A stretch of DNA of 64,000 nt from Comamonadaceae bacterium. Lineage in GTDB: Bacteria > Pseudomonadota > Gammaproteobacteria > Burkholderiales > Burkholderiaceae_C. Both the position numbers and the translations under genes were made by a program. The notes under the pieces were generated by a model that was given only the letters and a program-made list of their open reading frames with translations, did no database searches and was not told where the DNA came from. The stretch lies in contig CANFOS010000001.1 of the NCBI GenBank assembly GCA_947448735.1, positions 186,001-250,000 on the forward strand. The letters are read 5' to 3'. This document shows positions 9,398-18,566 of the stretch, one piece after another; position 1 is the stretch's first letter, and the number at the start of each line of letters is the position of its first letter.

Positions 9398-10431
9398 CAA
9401 TCGAACTTCACGCGTGGGTCGACCAGCACATAACAAAGGTCACTGATCAACTTTGTCACCAGGCCAATCAGGGTGAACAGATACAGGGTGCCCAGCACCA
9501 CCGGATAGTCGCGCCGAATCACGCTTTCGTAGCTCAGCAAGCCCAGCCCATCAAGCGAAAACAGCGTTTCAATCAGCAGCGACCCGGTAAAAAACGCGCC
9601 CACAAATGCGGCCGGGAAACCCGTGATGATGGGGATCAGCGCATTGCGAAACACGTGCTTGTAAAGCACCTGCTGTTCGCTCAAGCCCTTGGCGCGTGCC
9701 GTCAGCACGTACTGCTTGCGTATCTCTTCTAGAAAGGAGTTTTTCGTCAGCACCGCCGTCACTGCAAAACTGCCCAGCACCATGGCAATGATGGGCAGCG
9801 TGATGTGCCACAGGTAGTCGGTGATTTTTGCGCCCCAGCTCAGCGTTTCCCAGTTGGGTGAGGTCAGCCCGCGCAGCGGAAACCACTGCAATTGCCCACC
9901 AAACACCACCAGCAGCGCCACACCCAGCACAAAGCCTGGAATGGCATAACCGACCAGCACCAGCAAACTGGTGACAAAGTCAAAGCGCGAGCCCGCCCGC
10001 ACCGCCTTGGCAACGCCCAGCGGCACGGCGATCAGATAACTGATGAAAAACGTCCACAGGCCCAGGCTGATGGAGACCGGCAGCTTTTCCTTGACGAGTT
10101 GCCAGACATCCTTGTTTTGATAAAAGCTCTTGCCCAGGTCAAAGCGCGCAAACTGGCCCAGCATTTGCCAAAAGCGCTCATGCACCGGCTTGTCAAAGCC
10201 GTACAGCACCTTGATCTCTTCAATGCGTTTGGCATCGACTCCCTGCCTGCCCCGGTAGCCCGCGCCTGTGGCGGCGGCGCTTTCACCCCCCGAGTCACGG
10301 CCCTGCAACTGCGCCACCATTTGCTCGACCGGCCCGCCGGGCACAAACTGCACCATCGCAAACGTCAGCAGCAAGACACCGAACAGCGTCGGAATCATCA
10401 GCAGCAGGCGTTTGAGGATATAGCTGGCCAT
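9397..10431 (-). CDS. yejB: Peptide ABC transporter permease (YejB-like)
   Basis: First permease of the Yej importer, 344 residues with about six membrane segments. The N-terminus (YILKRLLLMIPTLFGVLLLTF) is typical of DppB/OppB-type permeases. The EAA-like loop QYVLTARAKGLSEQQVLYKHVFRNALIP is present near residue 235. A soluble insert (about 40-70) with GGP.EQMVAQL is a known feature of YejB. It starts one base after the yejA stop and overlaps yejE by one base, so the genes are tightly coupled. Confidence 0.93.
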   Translation of the reverse strand: MASYILKRLLLMIPTLFGVLLLTFAMVQFVPGGPVEQMVAQLQGRDSGGESAAATGAGYRGRQGVDAKRIEEIKVLYGFDKPVHERFWQMLGQFARFDLGKSFYQNKDVWQLVKEKLPVSISLGLWTFFISYLIAVPLGVAKAVRAGSRFDFVTSLLVLVGYAIPGFVLGVALLVVFGGQLQWFPLRGLTSPNWETLSWGAKITDYLWHITLPIIAMVLGSFAVTAVLTKNSFLEEIRKQYVLTARAKGLSEQQVLYKHVFRNALIPIITGFPAAFVGAFFTGSLLIETLFSLDGLGLLSYESVIRRDYPVVLGTLYLFTLIGLVTKLISDLCYVLVDPRVKFD

Positions 10432-10432
10432 G

Positions 10433-12241
10433 TTATTTGTTCTTCGCGGACGGCCACCAGGTGCTCATCGCCCACATGCCGGCGTCGTAGTAAGGCGGAA
10501 TCACAGCAGGCAGCACAAATTGCCCCGGCCGGTAGCCAATCAAAAACGCGTCGCCGTAATACTGCGGTACCGAGTAGTGGCCGTGCGTCAACACCCGGTC
10601 CAGCGCGCGCATGGCGGCCGACAGCTCGGGCCGGGTCGTGGCCGCCACGATTTTTTGCAGCAGCGCATCAACTGCCGGGTCCGCAATACCCCAGACATTC
10701 GACGAGCCGGGTGTTTTCGCCGCCTCTGAACCAAAGCGCTCCATCAACTCGCCGCCCGGGGACGTCGAGCCAGGCAGGCGGGTGGTGGTGACTTCAAAGT
10801 CAAACGCGTCCATTTTTTGCTTGGCCAGCGAAAAGTCCACAACTCGGTAGGTCAGCGTGATGCCCAGCTTTTCAAGCGCCTTTTGAAACGGCCCGACGAC
10901 CCGAATCAGTGAGGGCTGGTCGTTCAAAAACTCCATCGTGAAAGCCTCGCCCTTGGCGTTGCGCAAAGCACCATCCTTGTATTCCCAGCCGGCGTCTTTG
11001 AGCAGCGCCTGGGCTTTGCGCAGGTTCTCCCGCAGGCTGCCGGGCGGTGCGGTGCTGGCACCCACCGGTACCAGGCCAAAAACTTCAGGCTTGAGCTTGT
11101 CACGCATCGGCTCCAGCAGCGCCAGCTCATCGGGCTTGGGCAGGCCTTCGGCATGAAACTCGCTGTTTGGAAAGTAGCCGTTCACACGCTTGTAAATGCC
11201 GTAGAAAAGCTGGCGGTTCATCCATTCAAAATCCAGTGCCAGGCCAATCGCCTGCCTGACACGAACGTCATGAAACTTGGGCTTGCGCAGATTAAACACA
11301 TAGCCCTGAAAGTCACCCGGGTTGCGGTTTTCAAACGCACGCTTGACCAGCTCGCCCGAGGTGAACTGCTTGCCGGTGTACTGCCGGGCCCAGTTGCGCG
11401 AGATGAATTCACGCATGAAGTCGTATTCACCGGCTTTGAGCCCTTCAAAGCGCGAGGTTTCGTCCAGGTAAATCTTGAAGGTGATGCGGTCAAAGTTGAA
11501 CTGCCCCTTGCGCGTGGGCAAGTCCGCCGCCCAGTAATTGGCATCGCGCACATAGGTGATGTCGCGGCCCATCTTGTTGTTCGGCAGTTTGTACGGGCCC
11601 GAGCCTATCGGGATGTCGGCCACGATTTTGTCAAACGGTTTTCCTGCCCCCCACTTGGCGCTGAACACCGGCATGCCGCCCACCACCAGGGGCAGCTCGG
11701 GGTTGGGCGTTGCAAAGTCAAAGCGCACAACCCTGTCGCTGACCACCACCACGCCTTTGACCTCGGCATAAATCGTGCGGAACTGCGGCGCAGCCAGCTT
11801 GCTGACCAGCTGCGTGTACGAATGCAATACGTCTGCGGCCAGCACCGGCGAGCCGTCATGAAACCTGGCTTTGGGGTTGAGCCTGAAGGTAGCCGACAGC
11901 TTGTCGGGCGCGACGTCCACATCCTCAGCCAACAGGCCGTAGGCTGTGGTGGGCTCTTCTGAATTGCCCACCAGCAGGCTTTCCACCATCAGCGCGCTGA
12001 CGCCATAGGGCGCGGTGCCGCGCAGGGTAAACGGATTGAACTTGTCAAAATTCGTCGGGCGTGTGGGCGGCACCATGCGGATCTCGCCGCCCTTGGGCGC
12101 GGCCGGGTTGACGTAGCTGAAATGGGTGAAGCCCGGTGCGTATTTGATGTCGCCAAACTGGCCATAGGCATGCGCCGCCCAGCTGCTGGCCGAACCCATC
12201 AAAGAAGCCATCGACATCAGGAAAACCACAAGCAAGCGCAT
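10433..12241 (-). CDS. yejA: Periplasmic peptide-binding protein of the Yej importer
   Basis: Extracellular solute-binding protein, family 5, about 602 residues. An N-terminal signal peptide ([21 protein letters not shown], cleavage after AHA/SWA) argues for the ATG at 12241 rather than an in-frame ATG at 12256. The mature part shows SBP5 features such as [32 protein letters not shown] and [15 protein letters not shown]. It delivers peptides to YejB/YejE. The divergent fabI start lies only 37 bases away, so the promoter of one gene must overlap the coding part of the other, or both share a tiny control region. Confidence 0.92.
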   Translation of the reverse strand: MRLLVVFLMSMASLMGSASSWAAHAYGQFGDIKYAPGFTHFSYVNPAAPKGGEIRMVPPTRPTNFDKFNPFTLRGTAPYGVSALMVESLLVGNSEEPTTAYGLLAEDVDVAPDKLSATFRLNPKARFHDGSPVLAADVLHSYTQLVSKLAAPQFRTIYAEVKGVVVVSDRVVRFDFATPNPELPLVVGGMPVFSAKWGAGKPFDKIVADIPIGSGPYKLPNNKMGRDITYVRDANYWAADLPTRKGQFNFDRITFKIYLDETSRFEGLKAGEYDFMREFISRNWARQYTGKQFTSGELVKRAFENRNPGDFQGYVFNLRKPKFHDVRVRQAIGLALDFEWMNRQLFYGIYKRVNGYFPNSEFHAEGLPKPDELALLEPMRDKLKPEVFGLVPVGASTAPPGSLRENLRKAQALLKDAGWEYKDGALRNAKGEAFTMEFLNDQPSLIRVVGPFQKALEKLGITLTYRVVDFSLAKQKMDAFDFEVTTTRLPGSTSPGGELMERFGSEAAKTPGSSNVWGIADPAVDALLQKIVAATTRPELSAAMRALDRVLTHGHYSVPQYYGDAFLIGYRPGQFVLPAVIPPYYDAGMWAMSTWWPSAKNK

Positions 12242-12278
12242 GTCACAATTCTGCAAGATTTTTCACAAGGAATACGTC

Positions 12279-13076
12279 ATGGGTTTTTTAAATGGCAAAA
12301 AATTATTGATCACTGGCGTGCTGAGCAACCGCTCGATTGCCTACGGCATCGCCAAGGCTTGCAAAGCGCAGGGCGCCGAGCTGGCCTTTGCCTATGTGGG
12401 CGAGCGCTTCAAGGCGCGCATCACCGAGTTTGCTGCCGACTTTGACTCATCACTGATCTTTGACTGCGACGTGGGCAGCGACGAGCAGATCACCCAGCTG
12501 TTTACCGACCTGTCCAAAGTCTGGCCCACGTTCGACGGCTTTGTGCACAGCATTGGCTTTGCGCCCAAAGAAGCCATCGCAGGCGACTTTCTCGAAGGCT
12601 TAAGCCGCGAGGGTTTCAAAATCGCGCACGACATCAGCGCCTACAGTTTTCCGGCCATGGCCAAGGCAGCTCTGCCCTACCTGAATGACAAATCAGCCCT
12701 GCTGACACTGACCTACCTGGGCGCACTGCGCGCGCTGCCCAACTACAACACCATGGGCCTGGCCAAAGCCAGCCTGGAGGCATCGGTGCGCTACACGGCC
12801 GAATCGCTCGGCCCCAAAGGCATACGTGCCAATGGCATCAGCGCCGGGCCCATCAAAACCCTGGCCGCCAGCGGCATTGCAGGTTTCAGCAAAATATTAG
12901 GCGCAGTGGCAGCCGCAGCGCCGATGCGCCGCAACGTGACGATTGAAGAAGTCGGCAACGTGGCAGCGTTTTTGATGAGCGACCTGGCCAGCGGCGTGAC
13001 GGCTGAGATCACCTATGTCGACGGCGGCTTCAGCCAAGTGGTGGGCGGGATTGCAGACCCGCTGGCAGCCGCTTGA
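12279..13076 (+). CDS. fabI: Enoyl-[acyl-carrier-protein] reductase (NADH)
   Basis: FabI reduces trans-2-enoyl-ACP in the last step of each fatty-acid elongation round. The 265-residue protein starts [19 protein letters not shown]. It has the FabI nucleotide-binding motif ([13 protein letters not shown]) and the catalytic YNTMGLAKA, which gives Tyr-x6-Lys. The ATG at 12279 has an AAGGA ribosome site 8 bases upstream; an upstream in-frame ATG at 12240 is unsupported. The yejA gene is divergent. Confidence 0.96.
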   Translation: MGFLNGKKLLITGVLSNRSIAYGIAKACKAQGAELAFAYVGERFKARITEFAADFDSSLIFDCDVGSDEQITQLFTDLSKVWPTFDGFVHSIGFAPKEAIAGDFLEGLSREGFKIAHDISAYSFPAMAKAALPYLNDKSALLTLTYLGALRALPNYNTMGLAKASLEASVRYTAESLGPKGIRANGISAGPIKTLAASGIAGFSKILGAVAAAAPMRRNVTIEEVGNVAAFLMSDLASGVTAEITYVDGGFSQVVGGIADPLAAA

Positions 13077-13110
13077 TGCTCTGAAAATCATTCAGAAAGT
13101 GGCTTTTACT

Positions 13111-13167
13111 CATGAAATCAGCCTCCAGTCCAATCAATAGCTGGGCTAGCAGCTATGCAAAACATAG
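13111..13167 (+). repeat. AT-type dispersed repeat inside the ligE signal-peptide region
   Basis: AATCAATAGCTGGGCTAGCAGCTATG matches the TAGCTGCTAGCCC core of the AT-type repeats, but here it encodes the first 18 or so residues of the ligase. Confidence 0.55.
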
Positions 13168-14017
13168 CATTTCGGCGCTCTTGATCGCCGTCTTTGGCAG
13201 CCTCAGTAGCCCCACAGCAATTGCCGCTGACGCGAAGCCGCCGCTGATGCTGGCCAATGTGTACCACCCCGGCGTGGCCTTGGCCGACTACTGGGTGAGT
13301 GAAAAATACGACGGTGTACGCGGCTTTTGGGACGGGCAAAAGCTGCTCACCCGAGGCGGCCAGCTCATTAACGCGCCGGCGTGGTTTACCGCCAATTGGC
13401 CAGCCACGCCCATGGACGGCGAGCTGTGGGCCGGGCGTGGGCAGTTTCAAAAAGCCGCGTCCACCGTGCGTCAGCAAAGCCCAGACGATGCGGCCTGGCG
13501 CGGCATGCGCTTTATGGTGTTTGACCTGCCGGCCGAGCCTGGCCCGTTTACGGATCGCCTGTCCGCGCTCAACAGCGTGGTCGGCAAACTGGGTGTGCCC
13601 TGGGTGCAAGCCGTGCCGCAAAGCAAGGTCGCCAGCCACGCGGCGCTGCAAAGCCAGCTCAAGCAAATCACCAAAGCTGGCGCTGAAGGCCTGATGCTGC
13701 ACCGGGGCAGCGCCTTGTACAAAGGCGAGCGCAATGACGATTTGCTCAAAGTCAAAACCCACGACGATGCCGAGGCCAAAGTTGTCGGTCACATCGCCGG
13801 CAAGGGCAAATACGCAGACCGGCTCGGCGCGTTGCTGGTGGAAATACCTGGCGCAAACGGCCAGCCAGCCAGGCGGTTCAAGCTGGGGACAGGCTTGACC
13901 GACGCGCAGCGGCAAAACCCGCCGGCCATTGGCAGCCAGGTCACCTACCGCTACCGGGGCCTGACAGGCAGTGGCCTGCCGCGTTTTGCAAGCTTCATGC
14001 GCTTGCGTGAAGACTGA
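13112..14017 (+). CDS. ligE: Periplasmic ATP-dependent DNA ligase (LigE type)
   Basis: Minimal DNA ligase that seals nicks by an ATP-dependent adenylyl-enzyme route; LigE forms are exported. The 301 residues comprise a signal-like N-terminus (hydrophobic stretch around 22-38 ending AIAAD), a nucleotidyltransferase domain and an OB domain with no other additions. Motif I is SEKYDGVRG with the adenylated Lys; motif III-like MDGELWAGR, motif IV EGLMLHR and motif V LLKVK are also visible. The start ATG lies within an AT-type repeat, so the first residues are repeat-derived and the signal region is longer than usual. Confidence 0.88.
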   Translation: MKSASSPINSWASSYAKHSISALLIAVFGSLSSPTAIAADAKPPLMLANVYHPGVALADYWVSEKYDGVRGFWDGQKLLTRGGQLINAPAWFTANWPATPMDGELWAGRGQFQKAASTVRQQSPDDAAWRGMRFMVFDLPAEPGPFTDRLSALNSVVGKLGVPWVQAVPQSKVASHAALQSQLKQITKAGAEGLMLHRGSALYKGERNDDLLKVKTHDDAEAKVVGHIAGKGKYADRLGALLVEIPGANGQPARRFKLGTGLTDAQRQNPPAIGSQVTYRYRGLTGSGLPRFASFMRLRED

Positions 14018-14032
14018 AGCGCAAGCGCTTTG

Positions 14033-14093
14033 CTATGGATTCAGGAGCTGATTGCCCTTATTTTTATGGGGCTACAGCCTATTTTTAAGGTAA
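14033..14093 (+). repeat. AT-type dispersed repeat, upstream of the DUF2817 gene
   Basis: TCAGGAGCTGATTGCCC, then a TTATTTTTATGGGGCTACAG stretch, corresponds to copy 21367-21425 (GGAGCTACTAGCCC, TTATTGGGCTACAG). It fills the ligE to DUF2817 gap. Confidence 0.6.
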
Positions 14094-14099
14094 AAACAG

Positions 14100-15224
14100 A
14101 TGATGTCAGTTTCCAACGCTTTTTCCAGCAATTACGCACAGGCGCGCATCAAGTTTCTGGACGCTGCTACCGCTGCAGGCTTGGCGGTTCAGTCGCACGC
14201 ACACCCCCTGAAGGGCCGTGACGGTGAAGACTTGGCGATGGACGTGGCGCGTGATGGCCCCACCGATGCGCAAAACCTGCTGATTGTCAGCAGCGCCTGC
14301 CATGGGGTGGAAGGCTATTGCGGCAGCGGTGTGCAGGTGCATGCGCTGCACGACGCCGAGTGGCTTGAAAAAGCACGCGCGTCTGGCACGGCGGTGCTGT
14401 ACATCCACGCACTGAACCCCTACGGCTTTTCGCACATTCGCCGCACCACCCATGAAAACGTGGACCTGAACCGCAATTTTCAGGACTTCAGCCAGCCGCT
14501 GCCCGACAACGCCGCCTACCGTGCCCTGCACGCGCTGGTCTTGCCTGAGCAATGGCCGCCTGACGCCGCCAACCAGGCGGCAGTGGCGGACTTTATTGCC
14601 CAAAATGGCGAAGCTGCTTTTCAGTCCGCCATCACCCAGGGCCAGCACGCGTTTGCCGATGGCCTGTTTTACGGCGGCACCGGCCCCACCTGGAGCAACC
14701 TGACCCTGCGCGGCGTGCTGCGCCGGCATGCTGGGGACGCCAAACACGTCGCATGGATAGACCTGCACACAGGCCTGGGCGCCAGTGGCCATGGCGAGCG
14801 TATTTGGGCGGGCAAAGACGATGCGGTGGCCATTGCACGCGCACGCGACTGGTGGGGTGGTGGCGAAAATGGCAACCCGGCCACGCCCATCACCTCGATC
14901 TACGACGGCTCGTCCACCTCCGCGTTTTTAACCGGCCTGATGTGGCACGCCATCAGCCAGGAAGCGCCACAAGCCGACTACACCGGCATCGCCATGGAAT
15001 ACGGCACGGTGCCCGTGCTGGACGTGATCACAGCCCTGCGCGCCGAGCACTGGCTGAACAACCACCCCGAAGCGCCTGCAGAGTTGGCCCAGCAGATCAA
15101 GGCGCAAATGATGACCGCCTTTTATACAGACACGGACCTGTGGCGCGGCCAGATCGTCAGCCAGGCGCGGCAGGCGATGTTTCAGGCGGTGGATGGGCTG
15201 ACACACGCCGAAACGTCAAATTGA
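14100..15224 (+). CDS. DUF2817 family protein (M14 carboxypeptidase-like)
   Basis: Belongs to a family related to zinc carboxypeptidases of the M14 fold; the substrate is unknown. The 374 residues show the likely zinc-site segments HGVEGYCGSG (His and Glu near residue 65) and a second histidine in WIDLHTGLG (about 220). ALNPYGFSHIRRTTHENVDLNRNF lies between them, as in M14-type proteins. It has no signal peptide, so it is probably cytoplasmic. Two adjacent ATG codons (14100, 14103) can serve as start. Its 3' end overlaps the convergent alkB gene by 68 bases. Confidence 0.85.
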   Translation: MMSVSNAFSSNYAQARIKFLDAATAAGLAVQSHAHPLKGRDGEDLAMDVARDGPTDAQNLLIVSSACHGVEGYCGSGVQVHALHDAEWLEKARASGTAVLYIHALNPYGFSHIRRTTHENVDLNRNFQDFSQPLPDNAAYRALHALVLPEQWPPDAANQAAVADFIAQNGEAAFQSAITQGQHAFADGLFYGGTGPTWSNLTLRGVLRRHAGDAKHVAWIDLHTGLGASGHGERIWAGKDDAVAIARARDWWGGGENGNPATPITSIYDGSSTSAFLTGLMWHAISQEAPQADYTGIAMEYGTVPVLDVITALRAEHWLNNHPEAPAELAQQIKAQMMTAFYTDTDLWRGQIVSQARQAMFQAVDGLTHAETSN

Positions 15225-15861
15225 TGCGTCGTCTGCCCAACTGGGCGTGTTCCCCGTCTGCCAGCGGCATCACCCCATGAAAGGCAAGCCGCGCTGGCCC
15301 GCCCCACACCAGCACGTCGCCATGCGCCAGCCGCAGCCGCTGCGGTTTGTCACTGCGCTTTGGCCCACCGAATAAAAACACGACGGGCAGTCCCAGCGAT
15401 ACCGACACAATAGGCTGGGCAAAATCTTTTTCGTCCCGGTCTTGATGCAGGCTCATGTGGGCGCTGGGCAGGTACTGGTTGATCAGGCAGGCATCTGGCT
15501 CAAAACCCGGGTAGCCTGCTGTCGCGGCGGCCTGCGCGGCCAACTCCAGCCAAATGGCAGGCATGGCGGGCCAGGCGGTGCCACTCAAAGGGTCTTGTTG
15601 TACATAGCGGTAGCCGTGGCGGTCAGACGTCCAGCCCCAAGAGCCGCAGTTGCTCATGGCCACAGACATGGCGCGTCCGCCGGGGGTTTGCAAGTGCCGC
15701 AGCGCTGCCTGAGCCGTGATCTGGTCAACACAGGTCATCAGCGCCTGCGACTGCGCGCTGGCAAAGCCGCGCAGCAAAACAGCACCGGGCGCGATGGGTA
15801 AACAGCTTGGGACTGCGTCGAAAAAGGTTTCAAACAAGTCGCGGGTCATGGGCAGGGCCAT
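15157..15861 (-). CDS. alkB: Alkylated DNA repair dioxygenase AlkB
   Basis: Fe(II)/2-oxoglutarate dioxygenase that removes 1-methyladenine and 3-methylcytosine lesions oxidatively. The protein has 234 residues (215-230 usual). It contains the iron ligands HQDRDE (HxD) and FHGVMPL (distal His), the 2-oxoglutarate-binding RRRINLTFRRV, and the substrate-site segment MSNCGSWGWTSDRHGYRY. ATG codons at 15861 and 15849 (MTRDLFE) are both plausible. The C-terminus (about 23 residues, Pro-rich) is encoded in the overlap with the convergent DUF2817 gene. Confidence 0.93.
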   Translation of the reverse strand: MALPMTRDLFETFFDAVPSCLPIAPGAVLLRGFASAQSQALMTCVDQITAQAALRHLQTPGGRAMSVAMSNCGSWGWTSDRHGYRYVQQDPLSGTAWPAMPAIWLELAAQAAATAGYPGFEPDACLINQYLPSAHMSLHQDRDEKDFAQPIVSVSLGLPVVFLFGGPKRSDKPQRLRLAHGDVLVWGGPARLAFHGVMPLADGEHAQLGRRRINLTFRRVSAHPPPETSPAAPG

Positions 15862-15945
15862 GTTAGCGCCAAGCCTTGTGATGGACCGGACACCCCCCGC
15901 GATTGCCTCGACATTCAGGACGCTGGCCCAGAGGCCTGAAAATGT

Positions 15946-15959
15946 TTGATACGAATCAA
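15946..15959 (+). promoter_or_regulatory. Perfect FNR/ANR-type binding site
   Basis: TTGAT-ACGA-ATCAA matches the Fnr/Anr consensus TTGAT-N4-ATCAA exactly. It lies 158 bases before the 84-residue gene at 16117 and 85 bases upstream of alkB. If it is a class II activator site, the start point would be near 15994, ahead of the small gene. Confidence 0.55.
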
Positions 15960-16116
15960 CAAAAATATGATTTTTTGTGATTTATGGGTGCGGCACGATA
16001 GACAAGATGACGATGGCCTCGCCATAATTTTGATTGACAACTCTTGCTGGAAACATTCAGCGCCAAACATGCCATCAGACGGCCACGCACGGCACGTCCA
16101 CACGAGGAACGCTCTC

Positions 16117-16371
16117 ATGAACGAAATCAAAAAAGCGCGCAGACTGATCGAAACCAACCCAGAATCAGGTGCCGCCAAAACACTGGCCACGCTGGTCCGC
16201 GCGCTTGAATCTGATGAAAAGTTTGCGCTCGCTGATTTGTACGATTTGAGCTATGACGACTTTGAGATTGCCATCGGCATCCTGAAGGAATGGCGACTGG
16301 ACCGCTACTACGCAAGCAAAGCCAAGCTTCATGACCTGTCGATGCAGATGGCCAGCATGGTTCGCAACTGA
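16117..16371 (+). CDS. Small conserved-type hypothetical protein (84 residues)
   Basis: I do not recognise a named family. The ATG at 16117 follows a good ribosome site (GAGGAAC); a longer frame from 15946 would read through the FNR-like box and is less likely. The product is acidic and helical in look (MNEIKKARRLIETNPESGAA, later DLYDLSYDDFEIAIGILKEWRLDRYYASKAKLHDL), with no signal peptide or membrane segment. It stands alone between alkB and the helicase gene. An FNR-type site upstream suggests oxygen-responsive control; this is inference. Confidence 0.65.
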   Translation: MNEIKKARRLIETNPESGAAKTLATLVRALESDEKFALADLYDLSYDDFEIAIGILKEWRLDRYYASKAKLHDLSMQMASMVRN

Positions 16372-16431
16372 AACGACCGCAAGCCCCTTTGGGGCCAGGG
16401 CCGGCTTGGGGCTGGCGCTTAAACTCATCGC

Positions 16432-17685
16432 ATGCCATTTACCCCACTGGGCCTTGCGCCCGCGCTTTTGCCATTGCTTTTACGCGCCCTGCATGACAAA
16501 GGCTACACCGAACCCACGCCCATCCAATCCATGGCTGTACCGGCCCTGCTGTCAGGGCGCGATGTGCTGGCATCGGCACAAACCGGTTCCGGCAAAACAG
16601 CCGCCTTTGCCCTGCCGCTGCTGCAGCGCATCCACGATTTACCAAGCCGCGCTGGCCGCACCACGTCCGCGCTGATTTTGGTGCCCACCCGCGAGCTGGC
16701 CGCGCAGGTGGGTGAATCGCTGGTGAGCTTTGGCAAATACCTGCCACAGAAGATCAAGGTGGCGGTGGTGTTTGGCGGCGTATCGATCAACCCGCAAATG
16801 ATGCACCTGCGCGGCGGTGCCGATGTGGTGGTGGCCACGCCGGGGCGGCTGATCGACCTGATCGACCACAACGCGCTGAGCCTGGCGCATGTCAAAACAC
16901 TGGTGTTGGACGAGGCCGACAAGCTGCTCGACATGGGCTTTGCCGACGAGCTGGCCCGCATCGTGGCGCTGCTGCCTGCCAAACGGCAAAACGCCTTGTT
17001 TTCAGCCACTTTTGCCCCCGCCATTGAGGCGCTGGCAGCAGCCATGATGCACGAGCCCCTGCGCATAGAAATCAAGCCTGCGCCTGAGACCGTCTTGCCC
17101 ATCACCCAGCGCGCGATTGCGGTGGACGCAGCCAAACGCACCCAGCTGCTGCGCCACCTGGTGCAAACTGAAAAATGGCAGCGGGTGCTGGTGTTTGTGG
17201 CCACCAAACACGCGGCTGAAATGGTGGCCGACAAGCTGCGCAAGGCCGACATCAACGCCGAACCTTTTCACGGTGAACTCAGCCAGGGCAAACGCAGCCA
17301 GGTGCTGATGGACTTCAAGGCCAAGGCGGTTCAGGTGGTGGTGGCCACAGACGTCGCTGCACGCGGGCTGGACATCAGCGCCCTGCCAGTGGTGGTCAAC
17401 TACGACCTGCCCCGCTCAGCCACAGACTACACCCACCGCATCGGCCGCACCGGCCGCGCTGGCGTGAGCGGCATCGCCGTCAGCTTTGTGAGCGCAGCCA
17501 CTGCGGCGCATTTCAGGCTGATTGAAAAGCGGCATGCGATCAAGCTCGAGCTGGAGCAAGTGCCCGGGTTTGAACCGGTGGAAGCCGCGCCGGTGAATGG
17601 GGCTGATCCGCAAGGCACGGGGGGCGTGAAGGGGAAGCGGCCTAGCAAGAAGGATAAGTTGCGGGCTGCTGCTAAAGCTGGCTAG
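16432..17685 (+). CDS. DEAD-box ATP-dependent RNA helicase (RhlE-like)
   Basis: RNA-remodelling ATPase used in ribosome assembly or RNA decay. The 417 residues include the full set of motifs: Q motif (GYTEPTPIQ), AQTGSGKT (I), PTRELAAQ (Ia), TPGRL (Ib), DEAD (II), SAT (III), then in the second RecA domain VATDVAARGLD (V) and HRIGRTGRAG (VI). The C-terminal tail is short and Lys-rich (GVKGKRPSKKDKLRAAAKAG), as in short RhlE forms. A terminator-type hairpin follows at about 17760. The downstream gene on the other strand encodes a glycine-rich RNA-binding protein, another RNA-handling function. Confidence 0.93.
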   Translation: MPFTPLGLAPALLPLLLRALHDKGYTEPTPIQSMAVPALLSGRDVLASAQTGSGKTAAFALPLLQRIHDLPSRAGRTTSALILVPTRELAAQVGESLVSFGKYLPQKIKVAVVFGGVSINPQMMHLRGGADVVVATPGRLIDLIDHNALSLAHVKTLVLDEADKLLDMGFADELARIVALLPAKRQNALFSATFAPAIEALAAAMMHEPLRIEIKPAPETVLPITQRAIAVDAAKRTQLLRHLVQTEKWQRVLVFVATKHAAEMVADKLRKADINAEPFHGELSQGKRSQVLMDFKAKAVQVVVATDVAARGLDISALPVVVNYDLPRSATDYTHRIGRTGRAGVSGIAVSFVSAATAAHFRLIEKRHAIKLELEQVPGFEPVEAAPVNGADPQGTGGVKGKRPSKKDKLRAAAKAG

Positions 17686-17758
17686 CTTCGAGCCTTCTCG
17701 CAGCGATGGATTGATACATCCGACAGGACGAAAACACAGGGCTGCTGTTAGCCCAAGG

Positions 17759-17820
17759 CAAAAAGGCTTCAAAACCGAAGTCCTGAAGCCTTTTAAAGCG
17801 TCTTCAGCGCGAAGCTGAAG
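17759..17820 (-). terminator. Terminator hairpins between the helicase and RNA-binding protein genes
   Basis: AAAAGGCTTCA (17761-17771) pairs with TGAAGCCTTTT (17784-17794); on the minus strand it ends in a T run, so it suits the RNA-binding protein gene. A second hairpin, CTTCAGC/GCTGAAG (17802-17820), lies nearer that gene's stop. The helicase gene may use the first hairpin from the other side. Confidence 0.7.
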
Positions 17821-17839
17821 AACAAGGGGTTACGAGGGC

Positions 17840-18256
17840 TTAGTAGCCGCCGCGTCCACCGCCGCCGCCACCACCGTAGCCGCCGCCACCGCCGGAACGG
17901 CCACCGCCGCCGCCGTAGCCGCCGCCACCGGAACGGTCACCGCCGCCGCCACCACCGCCGTAACCGCCACCACCGCCGCCGAAGCCGCCGGTACGTGGAG
18001 GACGAGCTTCCATCGGACGGGCTTCGTTCACAGTGATAGAACGGCCGCCGAGTGACTGGCCATTCATGCCAGCGATAGCAGCTTGCGCTTCAGCATCGCT
18101 GCCCATTTCGACGAAACCAAAGCCCTTTGAACGGCCGGTGTCGCGCTCCATCATCACCTTGGCGCTGGTGATGGAACCAAATTCGCCGAAAGACTGTTGC
18201 AAGTCTTCGTCGCGTACGGTGTACGGCAGATTGCCGACATAAAGTTTGTTGCCCAT
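17840..18256 (-). CDS. Glycine-rich RRM RNA-binding protein
   Basis: Single RNA-recognition-motif protein of the bacterial/cyanobacterial Rbp type, 138 residues. Residues 3-80 form the RRM with RNP-2 (LYVGNL) and RNP-1 (KGFGFVEM). The rest is a low-complexity tail of Gly with scattered Arg, Ser and Tyr, like the tails of cold-induced RNA-binding proteins. The ATG at 18256 has a GAGGA-type ribosome site (AGGAGTCCTCC on the coding strand) directly upstream. A gene-free stretch of 310 bases upstream leaves room for a long 5' leader, and cold regulation is possible but unproven. The Gly-rich coding repeats cause strong sequence periodicity on both strands. Confidence 0.92.
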   Translation of the reverse strand: MGNKLYVGNLPYTVRDEDLQQSFGEFGSITSAKVMMERDTGRSKGFGFVEMGSDAEAQAAIAGMNGQSLGGRSITVNEARPMEARPPRTGGFGGGGGGYGGGGGGGDRSGGGGYGGGGGRSGGGGGYGGGGGGGRGGY

Positions 18257-18566
18257 GGAGGACTCCTCAAAAACACATAAAACAAAAAGCGATGGGGTCC
18301 CGAAAGCACAACCAACTAAAAGTACCGCCGTAGCGCGCGAAACTGACCGATCACCAACTTGTGCAATTAAATTACTGCACTTTCTGATTATTACCGCTAA
18401 GCGCGTGCTTGGGGCCTTAAAAAACGGTTATCTCAACAATTTGCTGTTGAAATAGTGGTACTTCGGGGGTTTTGGCGGCATTTCCTGACAAGAATCTTGT
18501 CTGGCGTCGCAAATTGATCTGAAATTACCGGGGCCTGCCGCATCTGCGGGGCGCCGTTTAAAACGC
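18257..18566. other. Gene-free stretch upstream of the RRM gene
   Basis: This is AT-richer than its neighbours (around 18340-18450) and shows no supported gene. It probably holds the promoter and a long leader of the RNA-binding protein gene on the minus strand. I found no convincing -35/-10 pair. A local inverted repeat, CAACAATTTGCTGTTG, lies at about 18433-18448. Confidence 0.5.

Noticed and set aside
17860..18000. Periodic GCC/ACC pattern as a DNA repeat array or CRISPR
   Set aside because: It is the coding sequence of the Gly-rich tail of the RRM protein. There are no spacers or conserved direct repeats. No CRISPR array was seen elsewhere.
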